A stretch of 64,000 nucleotides of DNA, from contig NZ_JBAJNO010000009.1 in the NCBI RefSeq assembly GCF_036880985.1, positions 3,446,501 to 3,510,500 of the forward strand, written 5' to 3'. Shown one piece after another: positions 54,692 through 61,928 of the stretch (its first letter is position 1; each line of letters opens with the position of its first letter). Both the position numbers and the translations under genes were made by a program. The notes under the pieces are model-generated. The model had not been told where the DNA came from, made no database searches, and was given only the letters and a program-made list of their open reading frames with translations. Origin of the DNA: Limibacter armeniacum. Lineage in GTDB: Bacteria; Bacteroidota; Bacteroidia; Cytophagales; Flammeovirgaceae.

Positions 54692-54717
54692 AAAGCCTCC
54701 CGGTGATGGGAGGCTTT
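54692..54717 (-). terminator. Terminator between the solenoid gene and the head operon
   Basis: 10-bp perfect stem (54692-54701 with 54708-54717) and five T on the minus strand. It splits the long minus-strand gene row into separate units. Confidence 0.8.
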
Positions 54718-54721
54718 CTTG

Positions 54722-57556
54722 TTATATAGTGGCCAGTGTTGTTCCACTTACATTCTTGACAGTAAAGGTACCGCCACTGTTTTTGATTACGGTAAAGTCA
54801 TCGGCAACAACATCGCTGGTATCTGCTACCGTTATTTCCAAATCCCCTTCCGTAATGATATAGTTTGCATTGGAGTTCCCATCATCGTTATAGCGGGACA
54901 CCCACTGACAACCCGACCAATCCAAGACACCACTCATACCATTTCCCCTGTAGTTGAGTCTTCTCAGTTCTCCATTCACATTAAGCATGTTCCTTATTTT
55001 ACCCTCTATATTGAAAAAGAAATTGTAACTCCTGAAGCCGAACTCGACATTGGCAAAATCATAATCAAAGTTATCAGGCATGGAGTCCATATTCCTGAAC
55101 AGGATCTGAGACCTTACTGAGTAACTACCTGCCTTGAATGGTGTTACGCCAGTCACCAATGGCAATTCAAAAAGATAGAGGTACCCATTACCAAACTCGT
55201 TATGTATCCTGACGTTTGACAGGTCCAGTACCCCTGTAAGGTTAGGCAAATAAGAAATCACAAAGTCACCTTTACCCAAGTTGGTAGTGTTAGAGAATAG
55301 CAAAGTATCACAAGCCATTTGCGACAGGCTAAACTGAGGGTATCCAGTATCCGAAGGATCACTGATATCCACATCAAAATCAAGCCCACTAAAGTCAGCC
55401 GTACCAACTGTATTACCAATGGTTGCCAGTAATGGATTGTTGGATACAATACATACACCATTGTTGTTTTGGTACCCACCTGCATAGGTAGTTTGTATTG
55501 ATTTCACCTTCTCCAGTAATGGGTGGTTGTTGATTCTCAGCTCTATAGTACGATCATCTGTGTAATTGATAGGCATATCAATCTCCTGCAATATATCATT
55601 GTCCCTTGCATAGAACCTTACCAGTGCTGTATCTGCAAATGAGATCCTTTCCAGTTTAGGATTGTACCATAACCTGAAATAGGCATTGCCCTGAAGTACA
55701 GATAACTTTGAGTCACTACCGTCTATCAGGCGTAAATTCGCATTATTGTTGGCTATAAACTGTCTTCCGCCATTTACCTCATCTCCAATAATTGACTCCT
55801 TGAAGATGATTTCCTCCAGATTTGTTTGATCATTGATAGTGAAAAAGTCTCCAAACCTTGCATACAATGCTTTAAATGTCCCCTTGATGGCATCATTGCC
55901 AAATTCTGAATTGTTGATGCTTATATCCTGATAGTTATTAGGATCATCATTTACACTGGCTACCGCCAATACCATCATATCACCATCATCATTAATAGCA
56001 TATCGGGTAATACTGCTTGATGCCCCTTGGTCGCTTTGATATCCGCTATCCTTTTCAAAAAAGACATTGGCACATTGCAGCCTTTCCCGCAGTGGGTTTT
56101 TCAGTACCTGCTCTATATAGTTGTCATCCCCAAAGAAGCTCAGGTAAAACCAGTGGCTCCATAGCTTGATGGTCATCTGACTGCCAGCTTCCTGCAACAG
56201 CTCATTGAACACGTCCAGATAGACAGCTGCAATACGGTTAAGTGAAAGGTCATAGGTGGCTGTAGAAGCATTTGCCGCATCAGTAAAATCTACATTATAG
56301 ATGCTTAGCTTTTTCATATCAAGCTCTATCAGGCTATCAGGTTCCGTATGGTAAAATTCCACAATCGATCCCTCCAAACCATAGTACGATTCCATACCAG
56401 TGGCATTGATAAACACATTGTTGTATGGTCCCCGGACAATGATCAGCCCTTCTCCTGAATTCTGAGAAAAACGGTTACGCAGATCAAAATACCCTTTCTT
56501 CATCTTCACTTTCACAAGGCCAAAAGTAGCGGTCGTAAATGTCCAGCCTTCCCCGTTGCCGTCAAAGTTCTCTCCGCCCAGCTTTTCCATCAGGTCAATA
56601 CATGATTGGTCTGGTTCCTCTCCAGGAATAAGCGGAAACCCTTGTGCTGAAGACTCAAACCCAAACTCATCTACCAGTACGCCAATCTTAAAGGTACGTC
56701 CTGTAAAGGTCTGATTACTGCCAATGTTATCGACCTGTTCCAGTATTGACAAAAGCTTATCCTTTTGGAGTATGGCATTGGTAACATCTACCGTAACATC
56801 TTGCTGCTTAATCCAATCACCCAAAGTCAGGTTCAGGTTATTGGCATTCTTCAAACATAAGTAAACAAGGTTGGTCCATCCGGCATCGCTCAGGTCTACA
56901 TCACCCGAAATCAGTGCATCACAAAACTGAAATCCTGATACGGAGCTTTTACCATCTTCCAAATACAGATAGGAAAGTCCTGCATCCGGATCATGTACCC
57001 ATTCATAATTGTTGGTGCCCTGTACCAGTAGTGCTTCAGGGTTGCCACTCTCTACAATAAGGTCTGGTATCTTGACTTCTGTTTCGGTGGCTCCCTCATA
57101 GAATGGAATATCACAAGCTGACTGATAACGGCAAGATAGGCGGTACCCGTTTTTGTCAGCAGTTTGAGCGCCTGATCCGTCATCATAGGTGATCCGGGCT
57201 GGAAGCTCCTTGGTGCCAACGGCTCTTACGTCTCCGTTCTGATACTCACAAAGCAGGATCAACTCTTTCCCTATTATCTCGCTTAGCTCGGTGGTTACAA
57301 TCTCCCGCACCTTTGGGAGCTGGAAAGAAAGTGCCGTATCAAAGTATTCTCCCTGGCTACTTTGGTTTTCCTTAACTGTCAGTGAGCCGCTTTCCTGCGT
57401 GAAGTAGATTTCCTTCCACACCTTGGTAGGATACAGCTCTATATCACCATCCAGCTTGGCACCTATTTGTTCGGGAAAGGAGGCTATTTCCTCTTCCAGT
57501 ACGTACTGGATCTTGGCCAGTCCGCCAATATTGGTTTGTCCTGAGTAGGTTGTCAT
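54722..57556 (-). CDS. Large solenoid-like (LRR-like) phage protein, putative receptor-binding protein
   Basis: 944 aa without signal or membrane helix. Residues 1-150 form a separate domain (YSGQTNIGGLAKIQYVLEEE, then DIELYPTKVWKEIYFTQE). From about 170 on, irregular beta-solenoid or leucine-rich repeats dominate (for example LVYLCLKNANNLNLTL, ANLRLIDGSDSKLSVLQG, NPKLERISFADTALVRF, LPNLTGVLDLSNVRI). Anchor domain plus repeat body is how phage fibres and adhesins are built. It lies between the early genes and the head genes, not with the tail. Family not recognised; adhesion is an inference. Confidence 0.65.
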   Translation of the reverse strand: MTTYSGQTNIGGLAKIQYVLEEEIASFPEQIGAKLDGDIELYPTKVWKEIYFTQESGSLTVKENQSSQGEYFDTALSFQLPKVREIVTTELSEIIGKELILLCEYQNGDVRAVGTKELPARITYDDGSGAQTADKNGYRLSCRYQSACDIPFYEGATETEVKIPDLIVESGNPEALLVQGTNNYEWVHDPDAGLSYLYLEDGKSSVSGFQFCDALISGDVDLSDAGWTNLVYLCLKNANNLNLTLGDWIKQQDVTVDVTNAILQKDKLLSILEQVDNIGSNQTFTGRTFKIGVLVDEFGFESSAQGFPLIPGEEPDQSCIDLMEKLGGENFDGNGEGWTFTTATFGLVKVKMKKGYFDLRNRFSQNSGEGLIIVRGPYNNVFINATGMESYYGLEGSIVEFYHTEPDSLIELDMKKLSIYNVDFTDAANASTATYDLSLNRIAAVYLDVFNELLQEAGSQMTIKLWSHWFYLSFFGDDNYIEQVLKNPLRERLQCANVFFEKDSGYQSDQGASSSITRYAINDDGDMMVLAVASVNDDPNNYQDISINNSEFGNDAIKGTFKALYARFGDFFTINDQTNLEEIIFKESIIGDEVNGGRQFIANNNANLRLIDGSDSKLSVLQGNAYFRLWYNPKLERISFADTALVRFYARDNDILQEIDMPINYTDDRTIELRINNHPLLEKVKSIQTTYAGGYQNNNGVCIVSNNPLLATIGNTVGTADFSGLDFDVDISDPSDTGYPQFSLSQMACDTLLFSNTTNLGKGDFVISYLPNLTGVLDLSNVRIHNEFGNGYLYLFELPLVTGVTPFKAGSYSVRSQILFRNMDSMPDNFDYDFANVEFGFRSYNFFFNIEGKIRNMLNVNGELRRLNYRGNGMSGVLDWSGCQWVSRYNDDGNSNANYIITEGDLEITVADTSDVVADDFTVIKNSGGTFTVKNVSGTTLATI

Positions 57557-57567
57557 GTTGTTATCAA

Positions 57568-58029
57568 TTAGAAAAGTATATCATCATTTGTATTGGTGGC
57601 GAGAAAATGATCCAGCTCTTTTTTGTGGTTTGAGCGTTGCCAAGTCTTGTAGGCTGTTTCACGCTGGAGGTCATCTTCAGAGATTTGGTGAAGCTCCAAA
57701 AACTCACTGATGATCAAAAGCACATTATGGCCATGGTTACGCTTGGCATTGTAGAGCACAAAGTCCAGCATTTCTTTGCAAAACCATTCCTTGATCAGTC
57801 GTTGGAGGCGGTACCGTCTGGATAGTGTAGGGTTGTGCATCAGTACATGCACACGGTTGTACTTCTCTGCTTGCTCCAGCATATGGAGCATACGTTTACG
57901 GTCAGGTCCTTTCTGACCGATACATAAATTAGGATTGATGCGAAGCCGTTTCTGCTTGTTGCGCTTCTTCAAAAACTTGTACAGGTAATTATCCAGCAAA
58001 AGTACTGTAGGGCTTAACCTCATTGACAT
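57568..58029 (-). CDS. Basic phage protein of unknown function
   Basis: 153 aa, basic, helical (KKRNKQKRLRINPNL, then RVHVLMHNPTLSRRYRLQRLIKEWF). No known motif; DNA or RNA binding is possible from its charge. It is the first gene after the repeat-rich noncoding region and lies 11 bp before the solenoid gene, so it heads that operon. Confidence 0.6.
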   Translation of the reverse strand: MSMRLSPTVLLLDNYLYKFLKKRNKQKRLRINPNLCIGQKGPDRKRMLHMLEQAEKYNRVHVLMHNPTLSRRYRLQRLIKEWFCKEMLDFVLYNAKRNHGHNVLLIISEFLELHQISEDDLQRETAYKTWQRSNHKKELDHFLATNTNDDILF

Positions 58030-58100
58030 AGGTCATGGATTTGATTTCCACAAAAAAATAAGCTGGATAATGGGTAGTGTAAGAGGGGTTGATTGGGATA

Positions 58101-58164
58101 TACATTTGTCCGTTATAGACCTTTCTAATAGGACAAATGTACATAAAATAGGACAAATGTACAT
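58101..58164. promoter_or_regulatory. Probable operator: tandem 18-bp repeat
   Basis: AATAGGACAAATGTACAT at 58127-58144 and again, exactly, at 58147-58164 (20-bp step, two helical turns). An inverted partial copy TACATTTGTCC is at 58101-58111. It is upstream of the minus-strand gene at 58029, which suggests a repressor- or activator-binding site. Confidence 0.6.
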
Positions 58165-58265
58165 GGTCAAAATCTTGGATATGTCAGATTTTGTACTATT
58201 CCCATAATTCTGACCAAATACGAAATTTCAGTGATTTAGTGGCTCCGTGGAGAGTTGGGAAAAAG

Positions 58266-58553
58266 TGTTGATTTTGTTGATTTGTTGATAGTCTATGTTA
58301 AGTGTTAGTTTATCAATGAGTTATAAGATCAACATTTTTGGTAAATCTGATCAACAGCATGTTGTTTGTTGATCGGTTTTTGACCCTTTTTGGTGTGTTT
58401 TGTTAAAATACTTTAAAAAACCTGACTAATTCTCTCCTTAGCTGATCAACACTTTTGTTGATTATCAACATTTTTAAAAATTTTGTTGATTGTGTAAGTT
58501 ATTGATAGTTAGTTTTTTATATACCATTATCAACAAATCAACAAAATCAACAC
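58266..58553. repeat. Iteron-like region with a 26-bp perfect inverted repeat
   Basis: The 26-mer at 58266-58291 is exactly inverted at 58528-58553. Within 288 bp there are 13 GTTGAT/ATCAAC boxes (six + at 58268, 58277, 58285, 58368, 58457, 58485; seven inverted at 58328, 58350, 58445, 58464, 58529, 58537, 58546), in very AT-rich DNA without genes. Two further boxes lie at 58672 and 58688. It looks like a replication origin or a master regulatory site of the phage. Confidence 0.75.
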
Positions 58554-58649
58554 TATTTTCAACTTCGCTGAGTTTTACTGAGAACTAAATCTTTAGTTAT
58601 TGTATTATCCCTATTTTTTTTTCGATTCGTTTTTTTTCAGGCATAAAAA

Positions 58650-58671
58650 AGCCTTTGGGAATCCAAAGGCT
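58650..58671 (-). terminator. Terminator at the end of the early operon
   Basis: 9-bp perfect stem (58650-58658 with 58663-58671), 4-nt loop, six T on the minus strand; follows the stop at 58696. Confidence 0.85.
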
Positions 58672-58695
58672 GTTGATCTGTTGTTTTGTTGATAA

Positions 58696-58869
58696 TCAAT
58701 CCAGACTATCCAATGCATATTCTTCCTGCCATTTATAAGATTTTCCTGCAACCGTATCTTTTATGTCTTTATTGAAGTCGATAATAGCCGGGAGTAGGAG
58801 CAGCACCATCACACATATCAGACAGATAAAACCAATAATGGCGGTGTAATTAATATTTCTTTCCATCAT
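58696..58869 (-). CDS. Small single-helix membrane protein of the phage
   Basis: 57-58 aa from ATG 58869 or 58866; an open extension to 58893 would overlap the preceding gene. One membrane helix (IIGFICLICVMVLLLLPAII) and an acidic C-terminus. Last gene of the early operon, before its terminator. Could be a superinfection or lysis-control protein; unknown. Confidence 0.6.
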   Translation of the reverse strand: MMERNINYTAIIGFICLICVMVLLLLPAIIDFNKDIKDTVAGKSYKWQEEYALDSLD

Positions 58870-58877
58870 AAACAGGT

Positions 58878-59555
58878 TTAGTTGTCCATACATTTAGGGC
58901 ACGTCTTACCATCCACGTATAGTTTGTCTTCACAATACCAACATTGCATGGTTTTTTTTGGTCTATCAACTGGTCTAGTTCGATTAAATGCCAATCTCCA
59001 TCCTGCATGAAGAAACAAGTCCACGCCTTTGTAGTTGGCCACTTGCATAATTGCGGCTAACGCTGCACCTGCCTGATATTCTCGTGTTGTTCCTGGTCCT
59101 TCCGGATCAAGTGCTAGTACCTTTTTTTCGGCATATACCAGGGCATGTTCTATACTTTTGAATGTAGGTTGTTTTCCTGCCAGGTTCTTTTCATACACAT
59201 AGCCAATGGTACTGATCATTAGCTTCCCTTCATTGTTGCTAATCCAATCACAAATCCAAAGAAAAGAACTTGCTAATTTATCCTCAAAAGTGTCTTTGAT
59301 AAAGATTGGGTAAAATGTCTGAATATGGAAGTTGAACGTTTCTGGATTTACAAAATTCACAAGAGTTAAACTGTTAATGTAATGTTTGATATATGCTTTT
59401 TTGTTGAGGTTTGCAGCTTCAGCTGCTTTTCCCAGGTCAGAGCTTGCCCTTAGTATATTGTGATATTGACAATGTTCTTCTTCTTTAAAGTCTTTTGATT
59501 TTACTCTGATATAGGCATTGTGTATAAACTGAGTAAGCCGAGTTGATTTTGCCAT
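58878..59555 (-). CDS. Phage early protein with C-terminal zinc ribbon
   Basis: 225 aa, helical N-terminal part (RLTQFIHNAYIRVKSKDF), a middle with LASSFLWICDWISNNEGKL and GAALAAIMQVANYKG, and at the end WYCEDKLYVDGKTCPKCMDN, where Cys-x2-Cys and Cys-x2-Cys could bind zinc (the first pair is partly formed: Cys-Trp-Tyr-Cys). Nucleic-acid or regulatory binding is plausible. Not recognised as a family. Confidence 0.6.
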   Translation of the reverse strand: MAKSTRLTQFIHNAYIRVKSKDFKEEEHCQYHNILRASSDLGKAAEAANLNKKAYIKHYINSLTLVNFVNPETFNFHIQTFYPIFIKDTFEDKLASSFLWICDWISNNEGKLMISTIGYVYEKNLAGKQPTFKSIEHALVYAEKKVLALDPEGPGTTREYQAGAALAAIMQVANYKGVDLFLHAGWRLAFNRTRPVDRPKKTMQCWYCEDKLYVDGKTCPKCMDN

Positions 59556-59574
59556 TGATTTTTGTAGTTAAAAT

Positions 59575-59597
59575 GGGAGGGGTGAGAAGTCCCTCCC
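59575..59597 (-). terminator. Weak hairpin within the early operon
   Basis: 7-bp stem GGGAGGG / CCCTCCC with a short T-rich stretch on the minus strand; may lower read-through between two early genes. Confidence 0.35.
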
Positions 59598-59619
59598 GTT
59601 AGGTGAAAAATGCACGAGT

Positions 59620-59781
59620 TTATTCAGAATCATCATCATCACTGTCATAGTAATAATCGTCATCATCATCATCGTATGACCATATATTTTGACTTCCTTT
59701 CTTCTTGTCTAATAAGCTTCCCAGTAGTGAGACGAAAGCCAAGACAATAAAGTAGAGTAGCATTACTTTTATAAGGGCCAT
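59620..59781 (-). CDS. Short membrane protein with Asp-rich tail (53 aa)
   Basis: Starts ATG 59781, stops TAA at 59620-59622. Residues 3-24 form one membrane helix (IKVMLLYFIVLAFVSLLGSLL), followed by DKKKGSQNIW and an Asp/Tyr-rich tail (six Asp in a row, then YYYDSDDDDSE). It fills an otherwise empty 244-bp gap in the early operon, between two same-strand genes. Unrecognised; the topology resembles small phage membrane proteins. Confidence 0.6.
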   Translation of the reverse strand: MALIKVMLLYFIVLAFVSLLGSLLDKKKGSQNIWSYDDDDDDYYYDSDDDDSE

Positions 59782-59799
59782 GGTTTTAGGGGTTATTGA

Positions 59800-60138
59800 T
59801 TAATAATAAGATGTGGGAGTCCCTGATCCATCTCTTTGATCACGTTTAAACTCAGCATTGACTTTTGCTTCTATAGCTTCATCCATATCATAAAAAACAC
59901 CAACCTCTTTATAGTAATGAGTATGACCTTTTGGCTTTTTCATAAGCTTTATGATATTATTTTCGAAGATTTCAAGTTTGAATTTTTCTTGATCGATATG
60001 GTTTCTTATTTCTCGATGATGTTTTTTAGACTCTTTTAGTTTTTTAGCATCATCTATATTTAGAAAAATGACCAAGGCTATCAACATGAAAAGAAAGCCT
60101 AACTCAATGCTTAGAATTATTCCATTAGAACTACTCAT
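59800..60138 (-). CDS. Small membrane protein of the phage (112 aa)
   Basis: 112 aa from ATG 60138, which overlaps the preceding stop by 8 bp; the frame is open further but would run deep into that gene. One N-terminal membrane helix (ILSIELGFLFMLIALVIFL) and a basic helical cytosolic part, ending in a KVNAEFKRDQRDG stretch. Role unknown. Confidence 0.6.
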   Translation of the reverse strand: MSSSNGIILSIELGFLFMLIALVIFLNIDDAKKLKESKKHHREIRNHIDQEKFKLEIFENNIIKLMKKPKGHTHYYKEVGVFYDMDEAIEAKVNAEFKRDQRDGSGTPTSYY

Positions 60139-60625
60139 TATTATTAATGAAAAGGTGTTTGTACTCAGTGAATGTGATTTCTTTACAGTCTTTTGGAGGG
60201 TCAAACTTAAATGTATCGCTGACCATAAAACCATAGTATTTTTTATTTCTAAATGAGTATCCTATATGATTAGGAAAGCCTTTATAACCGACGCATTGAT
60301 TCAGCTCTTTTCTACCTATTAGAAGACATTCATCCATTTCTTTTTGTATCGTCTTACCTAATTTGGTGTTCAGTTTTGGCATCCATTCATGACTAGAATT
60401 ATAGACGTTCTTCCAAACCTTGGTATCCACCTCAACATCCTTATCAAAGGTTACAGAGGAAAAACCTCCTTGAGCTGCAAAGTCATCAGGACGGTAATGT
60501 TTAATGTTGTACTTAAAACAGAAATCAATTTGATCATCATAAGCTTGTTCCATTCTTCTTTCCAGTTCCTGAAACTTCTTACCTGTCTCGGTTTTCTTTT
60601 CTGTGATATAATAAATCGTTGCCAT
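60131..60625 (-). CDS. Phage early protein, function unknown (164 aa)
   Basis: 164 aa, soluble, opening TIYYITEKKTETGKKFQELERRM. Mixed alpha/beta with WKNVYNSSHEWMPKLNTKLGKT. Similar small proteins with an opening strand are frequent in the replication region of Bacteroidota phages. No motif for a reaction. Overlaps the next gene by 8 bp. Confidence 0.62.
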   Translation of the reverse strand: MATIYYITEKKTETGKKFQELERRMEQAYDDQIDFCFKYNIKHYRPDDFAAQGGFSSVTFDKDVEVDTKVWKNVYNSSHEWMPKLNTKLGKTIQKEMDECLLIGRKELNQCVGYKGFPNHIGYSFRNKKYYGFMVSDTFKFDPPKDCKEITFTEYKHLFINNNE

Positions 60626-60627
60626 GG

Positions 60628-61224
60628 TTATACTTCGGGTTCAAGTTCTACAATGATGTTATTGTCCATATAGCGTCTGACGCTTTTGATCTGCTCAGGA
60701 AGGTCTAAGCTGATTTTTTGCATCATGCGAGAGAAAGTGGAAAGTCCCAGACCTGCATTTGAAATGTCCTGCTTCATCTGCTTTTCCATCTTGCGTTTAG
60801 CTTGTCTATTGATTGCTCGTTTGATTCGTTTTTCCCATTCTTCTTTGGTTATGGCTCGGGCATTTTGAAACATCACGTTTTTGTATTCCTCAAAATAGCT
60901 GCTGGCCACTGATACCATAAGTCTGAAGTGATACTCATCGCTGCCGGAAAGCGATTCGACGTATGGGAATATCTCATCGGTCTTTTTGTCCAGCAGGTCA
61001 AACTCAGGGCTGTTAGGCATTTCATACAGCGTGATAAAGCTTTCGGCTTTCCTCTCGAAGTTTTTGTACTTGAGCTTCATTGCTTGGTTGCCACTGGCAA
61101 AGCTGCGGTAATAAGCCAGCGCGATATATAAGGCTGTCTCGAAGCGGTGAACCTTGTTGATTATTGCTTCGGTTACACCTTCAGGTTTTTTGAACTTAGG
61201 TTCGTAATAGTCTAGGATATGCAT
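60628..61224 (-). CDS. Phage early protein, function unknown (198 aa)
   Basis: 198 aa, helical, basic in its second half (KRIKRAINRQAKRKMEKQMKQD). No known domain. Its start shares a base with the stop of the clamp-motif gene (TGATG), so translation is coupled. Belongs to the replication operon by position. Confidence 0.62.
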   Translation of the reverse strand: MHILDYYEPKFKKPEGVTEAIINKVHRFETALYIALAYYRSFASGNQAMKLKYKNFERKAESFITLYEMPNSPEFDLLDKKTDEIFPYVESLSGSDEYHFRLMVSVASSYFEEYKNVMFQNARAITKEEWEKRIKRAINRQAKRKMEKQMKQDISNAGLGLSTFSRMMQKISLDLPEQIKSVRRYMDNNIIVELEPEV

Positions 61225-61601
61225 CAGAATAAGTTTAGTTGGTTAGGATCTTTTTTCTCATGTTTCGTCAATGGCTCAAATGCTTTGCATGTATCGTTTA
61301 GGTTTTGAGCAATGCCCATCATTTCAGCCACTTCAATGGGGATAGTATCCTGGTAAAAGATGATTTCAAGTGCCAGTTTCCCGATACACTCCTGACCTGT
61401 TTTCACCAGTTGGATACTCTCTTTCAGCAATGGCAGCTCATATTTCGGGTGGTGAGCTGATAGGCATTTTCGGCATTTCAGACAGTTCTGATCTTTCCAT
61501 TCCGTTACCTGCCAAGCATGGTCAAATGGGTTGATGGTATCTGTCCGTTTATGCCCTTCAGCCAGTTGCTGTATATGGTTGAGGTTTTTGTTTAGGTCCA
61601 T
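61224..61601 (-). CDS. Small phage protein ending in a sliding-clamp-binding motif
   Basis: 125 aa. The last five residues are QLNLF, matching the QLxLF bacterial beta-clamp-binding pentapeptide, at a free C-terminus as in several clamp partners. A Cys cluster NCLKCRKCLSAHH (about 38-50) could bind zinc. It lies one gene after the replication protein in transcription order, so recruitment to the host replication clamp is plausible. Family not recognised. Confidence 0.65.
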   Translation of the reverse strand: MDLNKNLNHIQQLAEGHKRTDTINPFDHAWQVTEWKDQNCLKCRKCLSAHHPKYELPLLKESIQLVKTGQECIGKLALEIIFYQDTIPIEVAEMMGIAQNLNDTCKAFEPLTKHEKKDPNQLNLF

Positions 61602-61927
61602 GCTACTCCTTCTTTGTTTAGATAGCTGATAATGTTTCTTATCCTCATATATTCCTGGTGCATCAGCTGGTATTCCAGTTGCTTATCCTCATATACTTTT
61701 GGATCGGTTTCTCCCATCATCTGAGCAAGTCTGATTTGTTCAGATTTCTTTGACTTTTGATCCTGTAACATATCATGGTACCAGTTCAAGCAATCACTGA
61801 AGCAGTCGAAGTCTGGCTTTAATTCATCCGGATAATTATTGAGTTTACCTAGGTTGGCTCTGTACTCCAGTGCTGCTTTTGTAGCCTTGAATATTAGTTC
61901 GAGGTCTTCACTTTGAATCGTTATCAT
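61592..61927 (-). CDS. Phage early protein, function unknown (111 aa)
   Basis: 111 aa, helical, no known motif (EDLELIFKATKAALEYRANLGKLNNYPDELK at the start, then a charged helical tail). It follows the replication gene with a 1-bp gap and overlaps the next by 10 bp. Confidence 0.6.
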   Translation of the reverse strand: MITIQSEDLELIFKATKAALEYRANLGKLNNYPDELKPDFDCFSDCLNWYHDMLQDQKSKKSEQIRLAQMMGETDPKVYEDKQLEYQLMHQEYMRIRNIISYLNKEGVAWT

Positions 61928-61928
61928 A

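Noticed and set aside
58266-58553. CRISPR array
   Set aside because: The repeats are 6-8 bp, in both orientations with irregular spacing, and no cas genes are seen.
59631-59676. GAT/ATC simple repeats as a microsatellite
   Set aside because: They code for the Asp tail of the 53-aa protein; kept as a coding feature with a note on possible slippage.
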